A stretch of 23,781 nucleotides of DNA from Chara braunii (GCA_003427395.1 BFEA01000044.1:3808555-3832335), one strand, 5' to 3'; shown: positions 8,554-18,375, numbered from the stretch's first letter. Notes: a model not told the origin generated them from the sequence alone. Program-made: numbers and translations.

Positions 8554-8590
8554 CGACGTGATTCCGTACTGAGTAGGGGGAAAGGAATAC

Positions 8591-8929
8591 ATGATCCACA
8601 TTGCGCACAAGATGCAGCCATGGTGTCACAAATGCAGAGCATATGGAAACCTCATCACGGAATACACCTGCCCGCTGCATCCACAGAAGAGGACCCGAAC
8701 ATCTGAGAGACTATTAAGGGACCCGAACAAAGTAACCGACTGGCGTGCTGTGGACCCGGGGCACGAAGGATGGGTATACGTAGAGGATCGAACGAAAGAG
8801 GGCGCTCCGAGGAGGTGGGTTTGGGAAAAAACAAGGGAACCGGAATGGGAGACACGCCCCCAAAACACGTGGACCCCCCCAACGCCTGGAGGAGAAGGTG
8901 CAAGGAACACAGGCAACCCCCCCACATGA
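8591..8929 (+). pseudogene. LINE A ORF1, zinc-knuckle segment
   Basis: The frame reads CHKCRAYGN-LITEYTC at residues 12-28. The duplicated copy (about 9275-9330) has H in place of N, giving C-x2-C-x4-H-x6-C, a CCHC-type knuckle with slightly wide spacing. It directly follows the DUF4283-like block, as in plant LINE ORF1. In this copy His is lost, so zinc binding is probably lost. A proline- and arginine-rich stretch follows, ending at 8929. A frameshift separates it from the preceding block. Confidence 0.6.
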
Positions 8930-9019
8930 AAGTCGGAAAAATCTGGGTTGGACAACGGTGGGGAGGAAAGGGGGAAAATAAATCTGGATCCCGAAGAAGC
9001 AGGAGGAGTCCGGTGAGTG

Positions 9020-9677
9020 CAACTGATGCACGATTGCTACTGGGTGGAATTTCGCCATATCCCGGTCGAAATCCAAGCGGCCTTTGTTTATGATTTCGGA
9101 ATGGTGTATGACATTGTGGCTTTTATTGATCCCCTTCCCTCGTTTGTTGCAAAAAGGGACAATTACTTTGCTGGCCCTCGACTTCCCCCCGGGCCAGCCC
9201 TTTTCCCTTGACGGCGTGATTCCGTACTGAGTAGGGGGAAAGGAATACATGATCCGCATTGTGAACAAGATGCAGCCATGGTGTCACAAATGCAGAGCAT
9301 ACGGACACCTCATCACGGAATACACTTGCCCGCTGCACCCATAGAAGAGGACCCGAACATCTGGGAGACTATTAAGGGACCCGAACAAAGTAACCGACTG
9401 GCGTGTTGTGGACCCGGGGCACGTAGGATGGGTATACATAGAGGATCGAACGAAAGAGGGCGCTCCGAGGAGGTGGGTTTGGGAAAAAACAGGGGAACCG
9501 GAATGGGAGACACGCCCCCCAAACACGTGGACCCCCCCAGCGCCTGGAGGAGAAGGTGCAAGGAACACAGGCAGCCCCCCCACATGAAAGTTGGAAAAAT
9601 CTGGGTTGGACAACGGTGGGGAGGAAAGGGGGAAAATAAATCTGGGTCCCGAAGAAGCAGGCGGAGTCCGGTGTGGT
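9020..9677 (+). repeat. Second copy of a 658-bp tandem duplication in ORF1
   Basis: From CAACTGATGCACGA(T/C)TGCTAC onward, 9020-9677 repeats 8362-9019 at a constant 658-bp offset and with only scattered differences. The duplicated unit covers the second half of the DUF4283-like block, the zinc knuckle and the Pro/Arg-rich stretch. The second copy keeps the knuckle His but gains a TAG soon after it. Most differences are substitutions, so the duplication is older than an assembly slip, though the two copies are still very close. Confidence 0.9.
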
Positions 9678-10033
9678 GCAGACGAACGAGAGTTTTGGAA
9701 GGAATCACAGGGGTATTATGGGCCCAGATGCGACGCAATATATCCCAGAAAACAATCAAGTGGGGGAAGGAAGTATCCTTGAACGCAGGGACAAGGACGG
9801 TTCAACCCCTTCTGGCAGGCTAGTAAGGAGGAGGGACTGGCGGGAAGAGTGAAGACGGCTAAGATAAGGAACACAGCACCAGCAGAACCTCCCCCGGCCA
9901 CCCCCTAGCCAAGTCCCCCAGCGTTGACAGAACCAGGTCAGACCGGAATGCAAATGAGTACGAGGGGAATGAGGTGGAATTGGGGAAGCTCGGGGAGTAG
10001 AGGTCCAGGCAACAGGAGGGGACTTGGGAGGGA

Positions 10034-11143
10034 TTGTCTCCGAACCAGATTGTGGACACCAATCCTTTTCAGGCGGCCTTTGGCCCCGAGCCGATGGATG
10101 TGGACCCCCTCCCGGACAGTGCCAGTGCGTCACCTGAAGGGTTGTCTCTCGGCAAGGGGGAAGATGTAGGGGAGGAGGGGGTTCTGCAGCAGCACATGGT
10201 CGGGGAACAAACAACGCTGGTCGCCATCACGGACTGGCTCATAAATAATTTGAAAGCAAAGTATGGCCCACTCACGGATGACTTTTGGGACAAAACATAT
10301 TTAGACTTGTTCCCTATGCTGGACACGAGCATCCCACTTAAATGTGTGCTGGAACAGGGACTGCGGCCAGGGGTGGGGTGGACGGAAGCATGGCACAAAC
10401 TTGCTACCATAGTCTTCTCACGCTTTTAGCCACCCCACCCAGCCACTGACGGTGGGGGGGAGGAGGAAATGGGGCAAAATCTGAACAAGGAAGATGGAGA
10501 AGAGGGAGAAATGCAACCGCCCCCGCCCCCCCGCCCCCCCGACCCTGCAACCCTAGACCCAGAGGAGAATACACCTGGTCCATTAGACTCACCATTGGAC
10601 TTGGGACGTAGAAAGAAACTCAGACATGTAGTTGAGCTGGGTCAGGACACAGGCCAGCTGTCACAAACAACAATGCTTCTGGTTCCCGTACGTAAGGAGG
10701 ACGGGAAATGGGAAGTGAGTTTGTCCCCGGTCGGGAAAGGCAGGCAAGGAGGTCTCACGATACAGGGTTTGTCCTCCTTTTGGGCAGACCCGAAGAACTG
10801 CCAAATGGAGGCTGCAATAGAAATCTCACAGATGCATCTAGAAACATACATTGCAAAAACCCTGCCGCCGAGGGCGCAGGCCCTGGCATCTGTGTCATCA
10901 GGTCCTAAAAAAATTGCCCTGAGGGACGTATACATCCGGTTTGACTCAGGTAAAGATGATGGTCTGAAGTGGCATACCCACTTTCAACTCTTGGAACTGT
11001 TGACAGTCAAGGTCAGACCCAATGAGAGCTGGACAGAGCAGGACGTCCAGAGATGCTTGGGTGTTATTCTCAGGCTGGGCTTATTGGCGGGTGCAACCGG
11101 GTGGGACAGGGAACAGTTACCGTGGACCCGTCTAGGGACTTGA
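10034..11143 (+). pseudogene. LINE A ORF1 C-terminal region, unrecognised domain
   Basis: A single frame runs from 10034 to 11143 (370 codons) with one in-frame TAG at 10427-10429. The first part has an acidic and proline-rich segment (PMDVDPLPDS) and a predicted helical stretch (ITDWLINNLKAKYGPLTDDF). After the stop come an acidic segment and a seven-residue run of P and R (PPPPPRPP), then a folded-looking region (ETYIAKTLPPRAQALASV, KIALRDVYIRF). I recognise no domain. It sits between the zinc knuckle and the endonuclease, so it is either the ORF1 tail or a separate middle ORF. The end overlaps the open ORF2 frame by about 90 bp. Confidence 0.55.
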
Positions 11144-11160
11144 AGACCAGAAGGACTGAA

Positions 11161-12045
11161 ATGGATCCGATTAAAGCGGTGTACAGAAAGGATCGAATCT
11201 GGAATCACTGCCAGCGGGTAGCGGACTTGGATATGCGGTCCCTAAATGTCAATGCCCTGGCATCCTGCAAAATGGAAAAACAGAATCCAACATGGGATCT
11301 GATGAGAGGGGTGGGAGGTAGAAATTGGCTGGATGTGGTATGCATCCAAGAAACACATCTAATGGACACCCTGGAACACAACCGCATCCACAAAATGATA
11401 TCGCCATACAAGGCAGTCAAGGCACACACGCCGAGGCTAGGGAGCGCATGGGTGGTCATCTGGATCCCCCAGAATCCCGAGCAGACCCGGTTCATTGGGT
11501 GGTCGATTAGGAAGGGGGCCGATGGGTGTCGATTTTGGTCGCGCTGGAATTGGAGATTGTCTGTATTCTATGCATCTACACCTCGAATACCGTGAGGGAG
11601 AGAAGGGAGTTTTTTCGAGAGCCTGAAAGCACAAATCCCGGACGGGGTCCCGGTAATTCTAGCGGGAGACTGCAACGCAACCCCGGACCATTGGATGGAC
11701 AGGTGGAAGCCTCTCTTCTCTGCCCCGACGTATATAGAGGAGGACAAACGAATGATAGAGGATTTATGTATCTTACTCAAGGTGTTTGATTCCTTCCGAA
11801 AACTTAATCCAGATACCCAATTCTACTCATGTTTAGGTAAAACCAGGACTGACGCCCAATCGAGGTCAAGAATAGACTTAATTCTTATTTCGGAGGATTT
11901 GGGGGGATCATTGTTATTGGCGGCAATCTTACCCGCCAGCCCGCACCCGGGCCTTGACCGCAAAATGTGTACCATCATTTGGTCATTTTGCAAGAAACCT
12001 GATCATGGGTCTGGTTTCTATAAACTCAACGTTTCTATCCTGTAG
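11161..12045 (+). pseudogene. LINE A ORF2, APE-type endonuclease domain
   Basis: The domain nicks target DNA to prime reverse transcription. In frame 1 the family motifs appear in order: RSLNVNAL (about 11236-11259, the N motif), VCIQETHL (11338-11361, catalytic Glu), LSVFYAST, GDCNATPD (11665-11688, the GDFN motif with Cys for Phe) and SRSRIDLILIS (11860-11892). The last motif, normally S-D-H, reads S-P-H at 11938-11946, so a catalytic Asp is missing. In-frame TGA at 11593 and TAG at 12043 break the frame without shifting it. The length of the domain fits the family. Confidence 0.85.
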
Positions 12046-12639
12046 CAGAAGTCTTTTGAAAATTACATCAAGGATTGTTGGAAGTATTGGCACACACAAA
12101 AACAACACATACCGCATGAAACAAACTGGTTCAACAATGAACTATTGCACCTAGGTAAAAAATGCCGAGAATACTCAAAATTGTTAGTGGCTCGAAATAA
12201 TCAACAGGAAATGGAAGCTCATAACCGCCTCCAACAGCTCGAACAACAGGATCCCCAAAACCCTTAGAATCAAGTGTTTTCGAACAACCAGTCTGAATTA
12301 CAAGCCCTACGACAACAACTTCAAACCTCCGCAACACAACATTGGGAAGGAACATGCATAAGAGGATGACTGACACGTCATGAAATTGAAGGGACAATGG
12401 GCAAAAAATTCTTCAGCCTCGCCCGTGCACGTTCACGCAGAACCAAGATAGCAGCGTTATACGATCCGCAGTCAAGAGGTCAAGACGTGACAACCTCCAT
12501 ACCGCAGTGTATGCAGATTGCGAGATCCTTTTTCAACGACCTGTTCACCTCACGATGCGCTAGACGGGAGGGGGTCGCTAAGGAAAAGGAGATAGCTGAT
12601 TTTCTAGAGCCAATAAGGAAAGCCTTATTGGGCCAGTAA
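12046..12639 (+). pseudogene. LINE A ORF2, linker between endonuclease and RT
   Basis: This continues in the same frame as the endonuclease. It is helical, charged and Gln-rich (for example LLVARNNQQEMEAHNRLQQL), as is usual between endonuclease and RT in L1-type ORF2. It ends with GKKFFSLARARSRR, like the conserved pre-RT segment 'skFFk..k.r'. In-frame stops are at 12265 (TAG), 12367 (TGA) and 12637 (TAA). A run of ten A at about 12706-12715 then marks a shift to another frame. Confidence 0.75.
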
Positions 12640-13697
12640 AGGAAGCAATTGGATAGGCCCCTCTCTAAGGGGGAAATCTGAACGGCCCTGATGCAGATGG
12701 ATGAGGAAAAAAAAAACAGGTGTGGACGGGTTCCCAAAAGAGTTTTGGGAATCATTTTGGACTCTAATGGCCCCGGACCTCATGGGGTTCTACCATCACG
12801 TATGGGAAACAGGGCACATGGGGGAGCTGGTAGGGCAGGGGTTCCTCACCTTACTACACAAAAAAGGTGATCCGATGGACATCAAAAACTACAGTCTAAT
12901 AACCTTGCTCACAGTGGTTTACAAAATGCTAGCAAAAATCTTGGCAAACCGCTTGATCCAGGTTTTGGAGGACCTCATTCATCCGGCAGAGACTGGGTTT
13001 GTCAAGGGACGTAGGATCCACAAATATTTTGCTGGTTAACGAGATCCTCAAGTTAACAAGGCAGGACAAGCACAATGTTGTTGTGGTCTTCATAGACTTT
13101 GAGAAAGCATATGACCACGTGGACTGGACCTTTCTAGATAGATGTATGCAGAAAATGAATATTGGATCGATCTTTCGACGCTGGACGGATATCCTACACC
13201 GCAATGCTACTACGAGCGTTTAGGTCAATGGATTAATGACACTTGTAATCTCGCTGCAACGACCGGTCCGCCAAGGAGACCCCTTGGCTCCCTTTCTGTT
13301 CATAATTGTGATGAAGGCATTGACAGTAATCCTCCGTACTAACAAGGATCTTAGAAAATTACAGATCTTCGCTATTCCTGAGGAGGCGATCCCCGTATGC
13401 TCGATGTTTGTGGATGACCTGACGGTTATGGTGGACGCCACCCCCGAGAATATAGAAGAGATTAAAAAATTGTTGGATCGATTTGTGATAGTCTCAGATA
13501 TGACTGTCAACTGGGGGAACAAAACACTGGGGCGGTGGATCTATCACCAAGGAGTGCGTCCGCCGGAAATACCGCGGGTCAAATGGTTACCGAAAAACGC
13601 CCCGGTTAGAGTATTAGGTATAATGCTAACGACATCACGGATCGAACGACGAATGAATCCTCAAACCAGCATTGGAGAAATTGACACGTCGGAATGA
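12640..13697 (+). pseudogene. LINE A ORF2, reverse transcriptase domain
   Basis: Polymerase that copies LINE RNA at the nicked target. Visible blocks: TGVDGFPKEFW (RT 0/1), GFLTLLHKKGDP and KNYSLITLLTVVYKMLAKIL (RT 2), ETGFVKGRRI (RT 2a), FIDFEKAYDHVDW (motif A, catalytic Asp at 13095), RQGDPLAPFLF (motif B, 13269) and FVDD (motif C, 13407-13418, both Asp kept). Blocks move from frame 2 to frame 3 near 13015-13035, and a TAG interrupts after NATTSV. The catalytic residues survive although the frame does not. Confidence 0.92.
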
Positions 13698-14576
13698 CAA
13701 GCATACATATTTGATGGGTAGGGCACTGACAATCGACAACATAGTACTAGCGGCCCTCTGGTATAGGTCTGCGCTTTGGACCCTCAGTAAAGAAGCGGTT
13801 AGATCACTCAAGAGGCAAATCACCGCCCTGATGTGGAGAAGAAATAGTGAGCTTCCAAAGTGGCCTAGCCGTCAGTGATCCAGCCAAAGGACAAGGGGGG
13901 TTTGGGTATCCTACACCCAGATACCCAGGTGGCTGCGCTGTTGGTACAATGGATCAGAAGATTGGTATTTACACCAGACCTTCCTTGGTATATCCTTGCA
14001 CTAGAGAGTTGCTAGACTGGCACCACAAACACCACGAGGTGTGGATCCCCTGACTTGGTTAGAGGACCGTTATTGGTCCATACCACGGCGCCCTCGGGTT
14101 GACAGAGACTCCACCCAGGGTGCAGCGAGGAGTGACCTGGCCAAAGATGACTTTTGGCCCTGGGTGCTGAAGGCCTGGCGCCAACCACCGTTGCCAAGAA
14201 AAACCTACCGAGTAGATGGGAAGAGGTGACGAGGCAACCCCTCTTTGGCAAAAAAAATATTACTGATAGAAATGGGAGGGTGCACCGTAGTTCGGACCCC
14301 CCATGGAGCATCAAGGTCAGAAACGACATAGTGAGGATCAGAGATATGTGGGACCTGGCAAGCAGACACTGGAAAACGGTGCCACAGTTGAGGGCCCAGA
14401 TGAGGTATTGCCATGGTATTGAAAGGAACTTAGAAACATTGATCTTTGTGTTCCTCTTAACAGGGTGCGTATTCTTTGAAAAGGACCGCAACTGGTGGAA
14501 GGAGACGAGGTCGCACTACCGGACGATACGGAGAGCGTTGGTAACGTGGTGGAAGTGCGGGCAGACAAATCTTTGA
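13672..14576 (+). pseudogene. LINE A ORF2, thumb and post-RT region
   Basis: Pieces in three frames. At 13672-13878 a segment ends ITALMWRRN. At about 13880-13960 the pattern K-x-x-GG(L/F)G typical of the post-thumb part of LINE proteins is visible in one frame (KDKGGLGILHPDTQVAALL), matching KARGGLEIIDPTTQVMALAL in LINE B. At 14154-14576 a Trp- and Arg-rich stretch follows. Several frameshifts break this region. Assignment rests on order and on similarity to LINE B. Confidence 0.7.
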
Positions 14577-14674
14577 TCAACCTTTTCCATAAGGGAAAAT
14601 GTAATGTTCTCACCAGGTACGTTCTGGACGCGGTGAGGTGGTGGAGGAACGAGGAGTTGCACAAAATTTGAGTA

Positions 14675-15190
14675 TTGAGACATAATGATGAATGGACCGC
14701 ATTTCTCCCCGGAACACCCCTCACTGAACTCCCCTTCGACTCGGAGGAGTGGCATTGGTTGAGTGCACGAAGAACGTCAGCTAACCCAAATATAAAGTTC
14801 TCTGGTTTGTCAGTGAAGGTCACTTACCGGCTGTTGCGGCCAAAGGTGGACCTTAAAGAGATTGTGAAAGTCCGCTGGATAACCCACCTGAACTTAAGAC
14901 AGGAGACCATCCGCCCTATCCGGTGGTTTTCAAGCATGAGGTCCAAACCAGATAAATTCGCCTCGCTGCAGTGGAAAATAGAGCATCGTTGCCTCCCGAC
15001 AAACAATTGGCTGATAGATCGCACGTACCTAAAACAAAAGGGTTTGGCGCTCCCCTGGTGTAAATCCTGCCATAACGCCTTCACCTCACGCAGGATCCCG
15101 AAAACTATAGAACACATTTTCCTACAATGCCCAGGGGCGGTCCTCACTTGGCATTGGTGGGACCGGATATGGAGCCTTCTGGGCACTTAA
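14675..15190 (+). pseudogene. LINE A ORF2 C-terminus with RT-associated zinc-binding domain
   Basis: A 171-codon frame. SLQWKIEHRCLPTNNWL, then LKQKGLALPWCKSC, then ETIEHIFLQCP (KTIEHIF here) match the zf-RVT pattern of plant LINEs: W-x(n)-LPT-x-x-x-L, then C-x2-C, then E-H-x-F-x-x-C. The ligand Cys and His residues (about 15058-15132) are intact. It ends WHWWDRIWSLLGT with a TAA. This is the best-preserved part of the element. Confidence 0.85.
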
Positions 15191-15411
15191 TCGGCCTGGT
15201 CGTAGGACTGGAGGGCGCTGCTCTAACATAAATAATAAAACAGTATATACAGCAAGAGCTCCTCTCACGATGGCAGAAGGTCAAGAATCAATTACAGACA
15301 TATCACTCAAAGAAAGACATCACACAAGCAATTAATCAATTCTCAGGGGACTGGCTGGGTAACGAAAAAGGGGGTTGGATTGCCTATATTCGATGGGAGG
15401 GTGGACAATCC

Positions 15412-15753
15412 TTGGGGCAGGAGCAGGAAGACTTCAGGAGGGACTACTGCCTCTGCTTCAAGGAATGGACTAAAGTGGATCAAGGATTGCAGTTGCGCTC
15501 ACCCTCAGAATTTCCGGACCCATTCCCGCCCCATCAACTGTCTTTGGTGGACATGCAATGGTGCGGTGCACGCTTGATGCTCTGTTGGACACCGGACAAA
15601 GACGACACGGGTGAAGGCAGGTTGATGGAGTGATGAGAACCTCATAAGAGACTATACTGTTTGCTGCAAGGACTGGACCACCTCGAAGTTCCCTGACCCC
15701 TTCCCGCCCCATAGTCTGTTATTGGTGGATCTTCAGTGGTATGGAGCAGAGTG
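15412..15753 (+). pseudogene. LINE A C-terminal tail, duplicated RDY-WT-FPP motif
   Basis: Two diverged copies, 208 bp apart (about 15440 and 15648), encode a motif of the form RDY-x-(L/V)-C-(F/C)-K-(E/D)-W-T, then P-DPFPPH-x-L, then LVD-x-QW-x-GA. LINE B has a third version near 22060-22190 (CFQDWTN, then FFPPPLLALFEMEWY). Conservation as protein across copies suggests this was translated. I know no domain of this form. The first copy is in the frame of 15412-15633; the second ends at a TGA near 15751. Confidence 0.55.
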
Positions 15754-16132
15754 AGTTGGGGGGTGAGAGTCTACATAGTTACGAAGTTGCAGAGGCTTAA
15801 TTTTCTGTATCTGAATGGGTGGACGGGGCCTAGGAAGTCTTGCATTTTGGGCGCCGAGCAGCAAGGCCGAAGAGGTCCCTTTTTCCCCTCTCTCTGGCTG
15901 CTCATCTTCCTGCTCAGTCCCCTGTTCTCAGGGCAATCAATGCTGGCAGAAGATGAGGAAATCTTCAAATGGACCTCAATGGCTTTTGTTAAGGGACGTT
16001 GGACCCATTTTCCAACAGGTGTTGCTCCCCACCAACAGTTGGAGCCTTCCCGGGGGAGATAGAGGTGTCTATTCATACCACCGCCCCTAGCTCCCAAACG
16101 GGCAGCTTTGCCAAAAAAAAAAAAAAAAAAAA
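15754..16132 (+). other. LINE A 3' UTR and poly(A)
   Basis: Non-coding tail ending in 19 A residues at 16114-16132. Blocks shared with the LINE B tail (22255-22455) are GCTCAGTC, GCAATCAATGC, GGACC, TTTTCCA, GCTCCCCACCAA and GTTGGAGCCT in the same order. Shared 3' UTRs indicate the same family. Confidence 0.8.
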
Positions 16133-16640
16133 GGATTAAAGTTTAGTTTTAGTTTGGCCATGTGTAGGAGCAGGGCGTAGGTAGAACCCGACACCCGCAT
16201 GGCAAAGGTGTCGGCTTTGGCGGTCGGAAGCCCGACTGGTAGGCCAAGGCATAGCCTTGGGGCACTTTGGAGAAACCGCGCAGTATGCGGAAACCGTCAG
16301 TGTCTGCTGATGCCAGTACCAGCCTTGGGCATAGCACTAGCGGTAAAGGCGTCGGACCTCTATGCAGTAGCCTCGGGGATCAAGGCAAAGCAACCGTCGA
16401 CAAAGGAGCAAAGGAGCAGCACGTGAAGAATCGAGGGGTAGAGGGCCCAACGGGGCTATCCCCCTTGGTTTTACTGACGATCGCGGCAGTGGGCCTAAAC
16501 CGCGGTGCCCTCTCTTCCCCGGTTCCCACTTCTATTTTCTCTTTTTGTTTTTATTTTTATTAATAAACTTGCGATTTTTTTATTAAAGCCCGTTTTGGAA
16601 AAATGGTCCCGGTGTCGGTACCAAGACCAGGCCTGAACAC
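16133..16640. other. Hairpin-rich non-coding segment with pyrimidine tract and AATAAA
   Basis: No protein domain recognised. Four short hairpins lie in a row at 16188-16290. Two related blocks (CATAGCCTTGGGGCA at about 16250 and AGCCTTGGGCATAGCA at about 16321) follow. A pyrimidine-rich stretch (16510-16560) leads to AATAAA at 16562-16567. It could be the 3' end of a transcript or part of an unknown element. Confidence 0.4.
16188..16290 (+). repeat. Four consecutive short hairpins
   Basis: Stems: CCGACACC/GGTGTCGG (16188-16195 with 16207-16214), GTCGG/CCGAC (16223-16227 with 16232-16236), CCAAGGC/GCCTTGG (16244-16250 with 16254-16260) and CCGC/GCGG (16276-16279 with 16287-16290). Perfect pairing in series suggests a structured RNA, but I recognise no family. 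Confidence 0.5.
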
Positions 16641-16642
16641 CA

Positions 16643-16720
16643 ACGAGCCTAGCTCAGTTGGTACACCGTACACCCACGAACTTTTGATACAGACCGAGGT
16701 TTGAATTCGTATGTAGTCAG
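16643..16720 (+). mobile_element. tRNA-like SINE head (second type)
   Basis: TAGCTCAGTTGGT at 16650-16662 is a strong A box and GGTTTGAATTC at 16698-16708 a good B box. The 35-bp spacing is typical of tRNA genes and tRNA-derived SINEs. The acceptor and anticodon arms do not pair well, so a functional tRNA is unlikely. The 3' boundary is not visible; a U6 copy starts 72 bp downstream. Confidence 0.65.
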
Positions 16721-16791
16721 GTGACCAGGATAAAGCCATTCAGAATTACATAGGGGCTGCTAGGTCACGTGAGGCCGCGGCCCATAACCTA

Positions 16792-16880
16792 GTCATTTGG
16801 GACACCTGTTAAAATTGGAACGATACATAGGAGATTAGCATGGGCCCTACGCAAGGATGACACGTATAAATCTGGAGAGA
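16792..16880 (+). pseudogene. U6 snRNA pseudogene, nearly full length
   Basis: The core TTAAAATTGGAACGATACA, then GATTAGCATGG, then CGCAAGGATGACACG, then TATAAATC follow U6 snRNA from nt 1 to about 88. The essential ACAGAGA box reads ACATAGG, and the 5' stem and 3' end are altered, so it is not functional. No T-run terminator follows. No USE or TATA promoter is obvious upstream. Confidence 0.9.
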
Positions 16881-17745
16881 GCCCGACGACTCGGCGTTTT
16901 GCTGTTGTTCTGCTTTCCATGCTATCAGAGTGCGTTGTTGGAATGTGCGGTATTCAAGGAGTAGCACAATGGAGTCGACGAAGGCAGCAAGGAAGAAGGG
17001 AGTTGATCACGAAGAGAAGGAATGGGAGACTAGGAGTATCGAGACAAGGATGGTGAGGAAGAAAAGGAAGGAGAAGGAGAGTGCTGCTTACCTAGCGGTG
17101 AATCTATCGACATTCTAATGCCAAGTTCATCCTCAGTTTGGCGTGTTTTTTTCTCGAATGTTAGCAGGGAGTTCATCTTTTAATTGCTAGTGTATCTTTC
17201 GGAGACCGGGGGCCAAATTTGTTCTCGTTTTGCACATTTGTCGAGTAGCAGAGAGACAGTTTATCCTCACACGATCCATCTCATCGGTATCACCGTCATC
17301 ATTGGCATGCTGCGGTTCGCCATCGGGGTAAAATCCATTGGCAGGTACCGATGATTGCATCCAGAAAGGCGCTGCACCTGACCGCTCTTAGCGGTGGGTT
17401 CATTCCCATCAAGCAGACAAGCAAAAGGCAGCGTATGGAATTACGATAGTGTATGCAGCAGGGTGGATTAGAGAGAGAGTAGGAAGACGTGGGGATACAC
17501 ACACATGAGAGAGAGAAAGACAGGAGGAGGGCCGAAGGGCTTACCGTTGGTGTGAAGAAGTTGCGGGCGAATGTGGTGTATCTCCCCTAGCGTGAAAGTT
17601 CATTCCCATGTTCCACACTTGGAGGGTGATGGTCGTGTGCTAATCCGCATCTTCCTGTTTTGGTCGTACTCTTCGCATCACTGCTCGCAGTGCTCGGTTG
17701 TCCTACACCTACTTTCGTCTGTGGTAGAATCGACCAGGTTCCTTG
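16881..17745. other. Unassigned sequence
   Basis: A short Lys/Glu-rich frame at 16930-17118 has no recognised domain and looks like chance in purine-rich DNA. A GA-rich stretch is at about 17470-17530. Nothing else is supported. Confidence 0.35.
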
Positions 17746-17749
17746 ATGA

Positions 17750-18200
17750 TTCAAAAGGAGGCGAACCACGCGGGGATCAGTGCTTGGAGGAATGAACCAG
17801 TGAGTAGCCTGGTGGGGCGTCCCACTGTTGCGGATATATGCGAACAGGCATTGTTGAGGAAAGGTCTTGCAGAATGTGTCATAGCGATGCTCTGTGTTAT
17901 ATACCCTGCAAATGAGAAGCTCATCTTCTGCATTATAGGAGGGTCTCCATCATTGATCCAGCCATCCATCAGGAGCGGCATTGAAATCGCCAACCATTAT
18001 CGCAGGAATGACCTAAAAAAATTGAATCCTTTCTTGCCCATCGTTTGACGCATAAATGTTGATGAGACACAACACCTCTAATTAAAGCATGACTAATGCA
18101 GAAACCCATCGTCCTTATAACTGATCTGCAAACCAATGAATGTGATCTACCTCTGCAATTGCATTTAAAAACTTTCGCACGTGGGTTAGTAGCTCGGTAG
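17750..18200 (-). pseudogene. LINE endonuclease fragment on the minus strand
   Basis: Reading the minus strand, the APE-endonuclease motif GDFNAAPDGWLDQ is intact at about 17955-17995. Before it, at about 18020-18060, a decayed stretch resembles INIYASNDGQERIQFF (split over two frames), preceded by RTMGFCISHALIRGVV. This is the middle of a plant-type LINE endonuclease. No RT on this strand was found downstream, so it is a fragment. It reads opposite to all other LINE pieces here and is not the family of LINE A (GDCNATPD). Confidence 0.7.
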
Positions 18201-18206
18201 GGATAC

Positions 18207-18375
18207 GCCCCTAAGGGTGGTGACAACCCCTTAGGGAAGCAAGTTTTGCCCAGTGAGAACCTATCCTGTCGTGGGGGTCCGCAAGAAGTACCCCTGGCGC
18301 ACCCGGCTAGAGCGGCGAAGGGACGATGCGACCACGTCCGCCTTGGCGGTTCGCGGGGTTATCTTGCATCGTTCC
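18207..18375 (+). repeat. Cluster of inverted repeats, possible structured RNA
   Basis: CCCTAAGGG (18209-18217) pairs with CCCTTAGGG (18228-18236). Further on, a GGGGGT/ACCCC pair lies at about 18274-18296. GGGACGATGC at about 18320 pairs with GCATCGTTCC near 18366 around an inner CCGCC/GGCGG hairpin. The segment is GC-rich and the flanks are not. No known RNA family recognised. Confidence 0.45.

Larger units (their letters stand above)
7548..16132 (+). mobile_element. Decayed L1-type non-LTR retrotransposon (LINE A)
   Basis: Parts occur in the canonical order: ORF1 with a nucleic-acid-binding domain and zinc knuckle, an unrecognised ORF1 tail, APE endonuclease, reverse transcriptase, a zinc-binding C-terminus, a 3' UTR and a 19-nt poly(A) at 16114-16132. 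The secure part is about 8.6 kb; with the GA-rich leader it would be about 10 kb, long for this class and partly explained by a 658-bp internal duplication. In-frame stops and frameshifts affect every coding block, so it is a fossil. A shorter relative lies at 19739-22460 (LINE B). I could not find convincing target-site duplications; the 5' boundary is uncertain. Confidence 0.9.

Noticed and set aside
8714-9268. Minus-strand frame of 184 codons across the ORF1 duplication
   Set aside because: It is antisense to the conserved DUF4283/zinc-knuckle coding strand and reappears in the second copy only because the DNA is duplicated.
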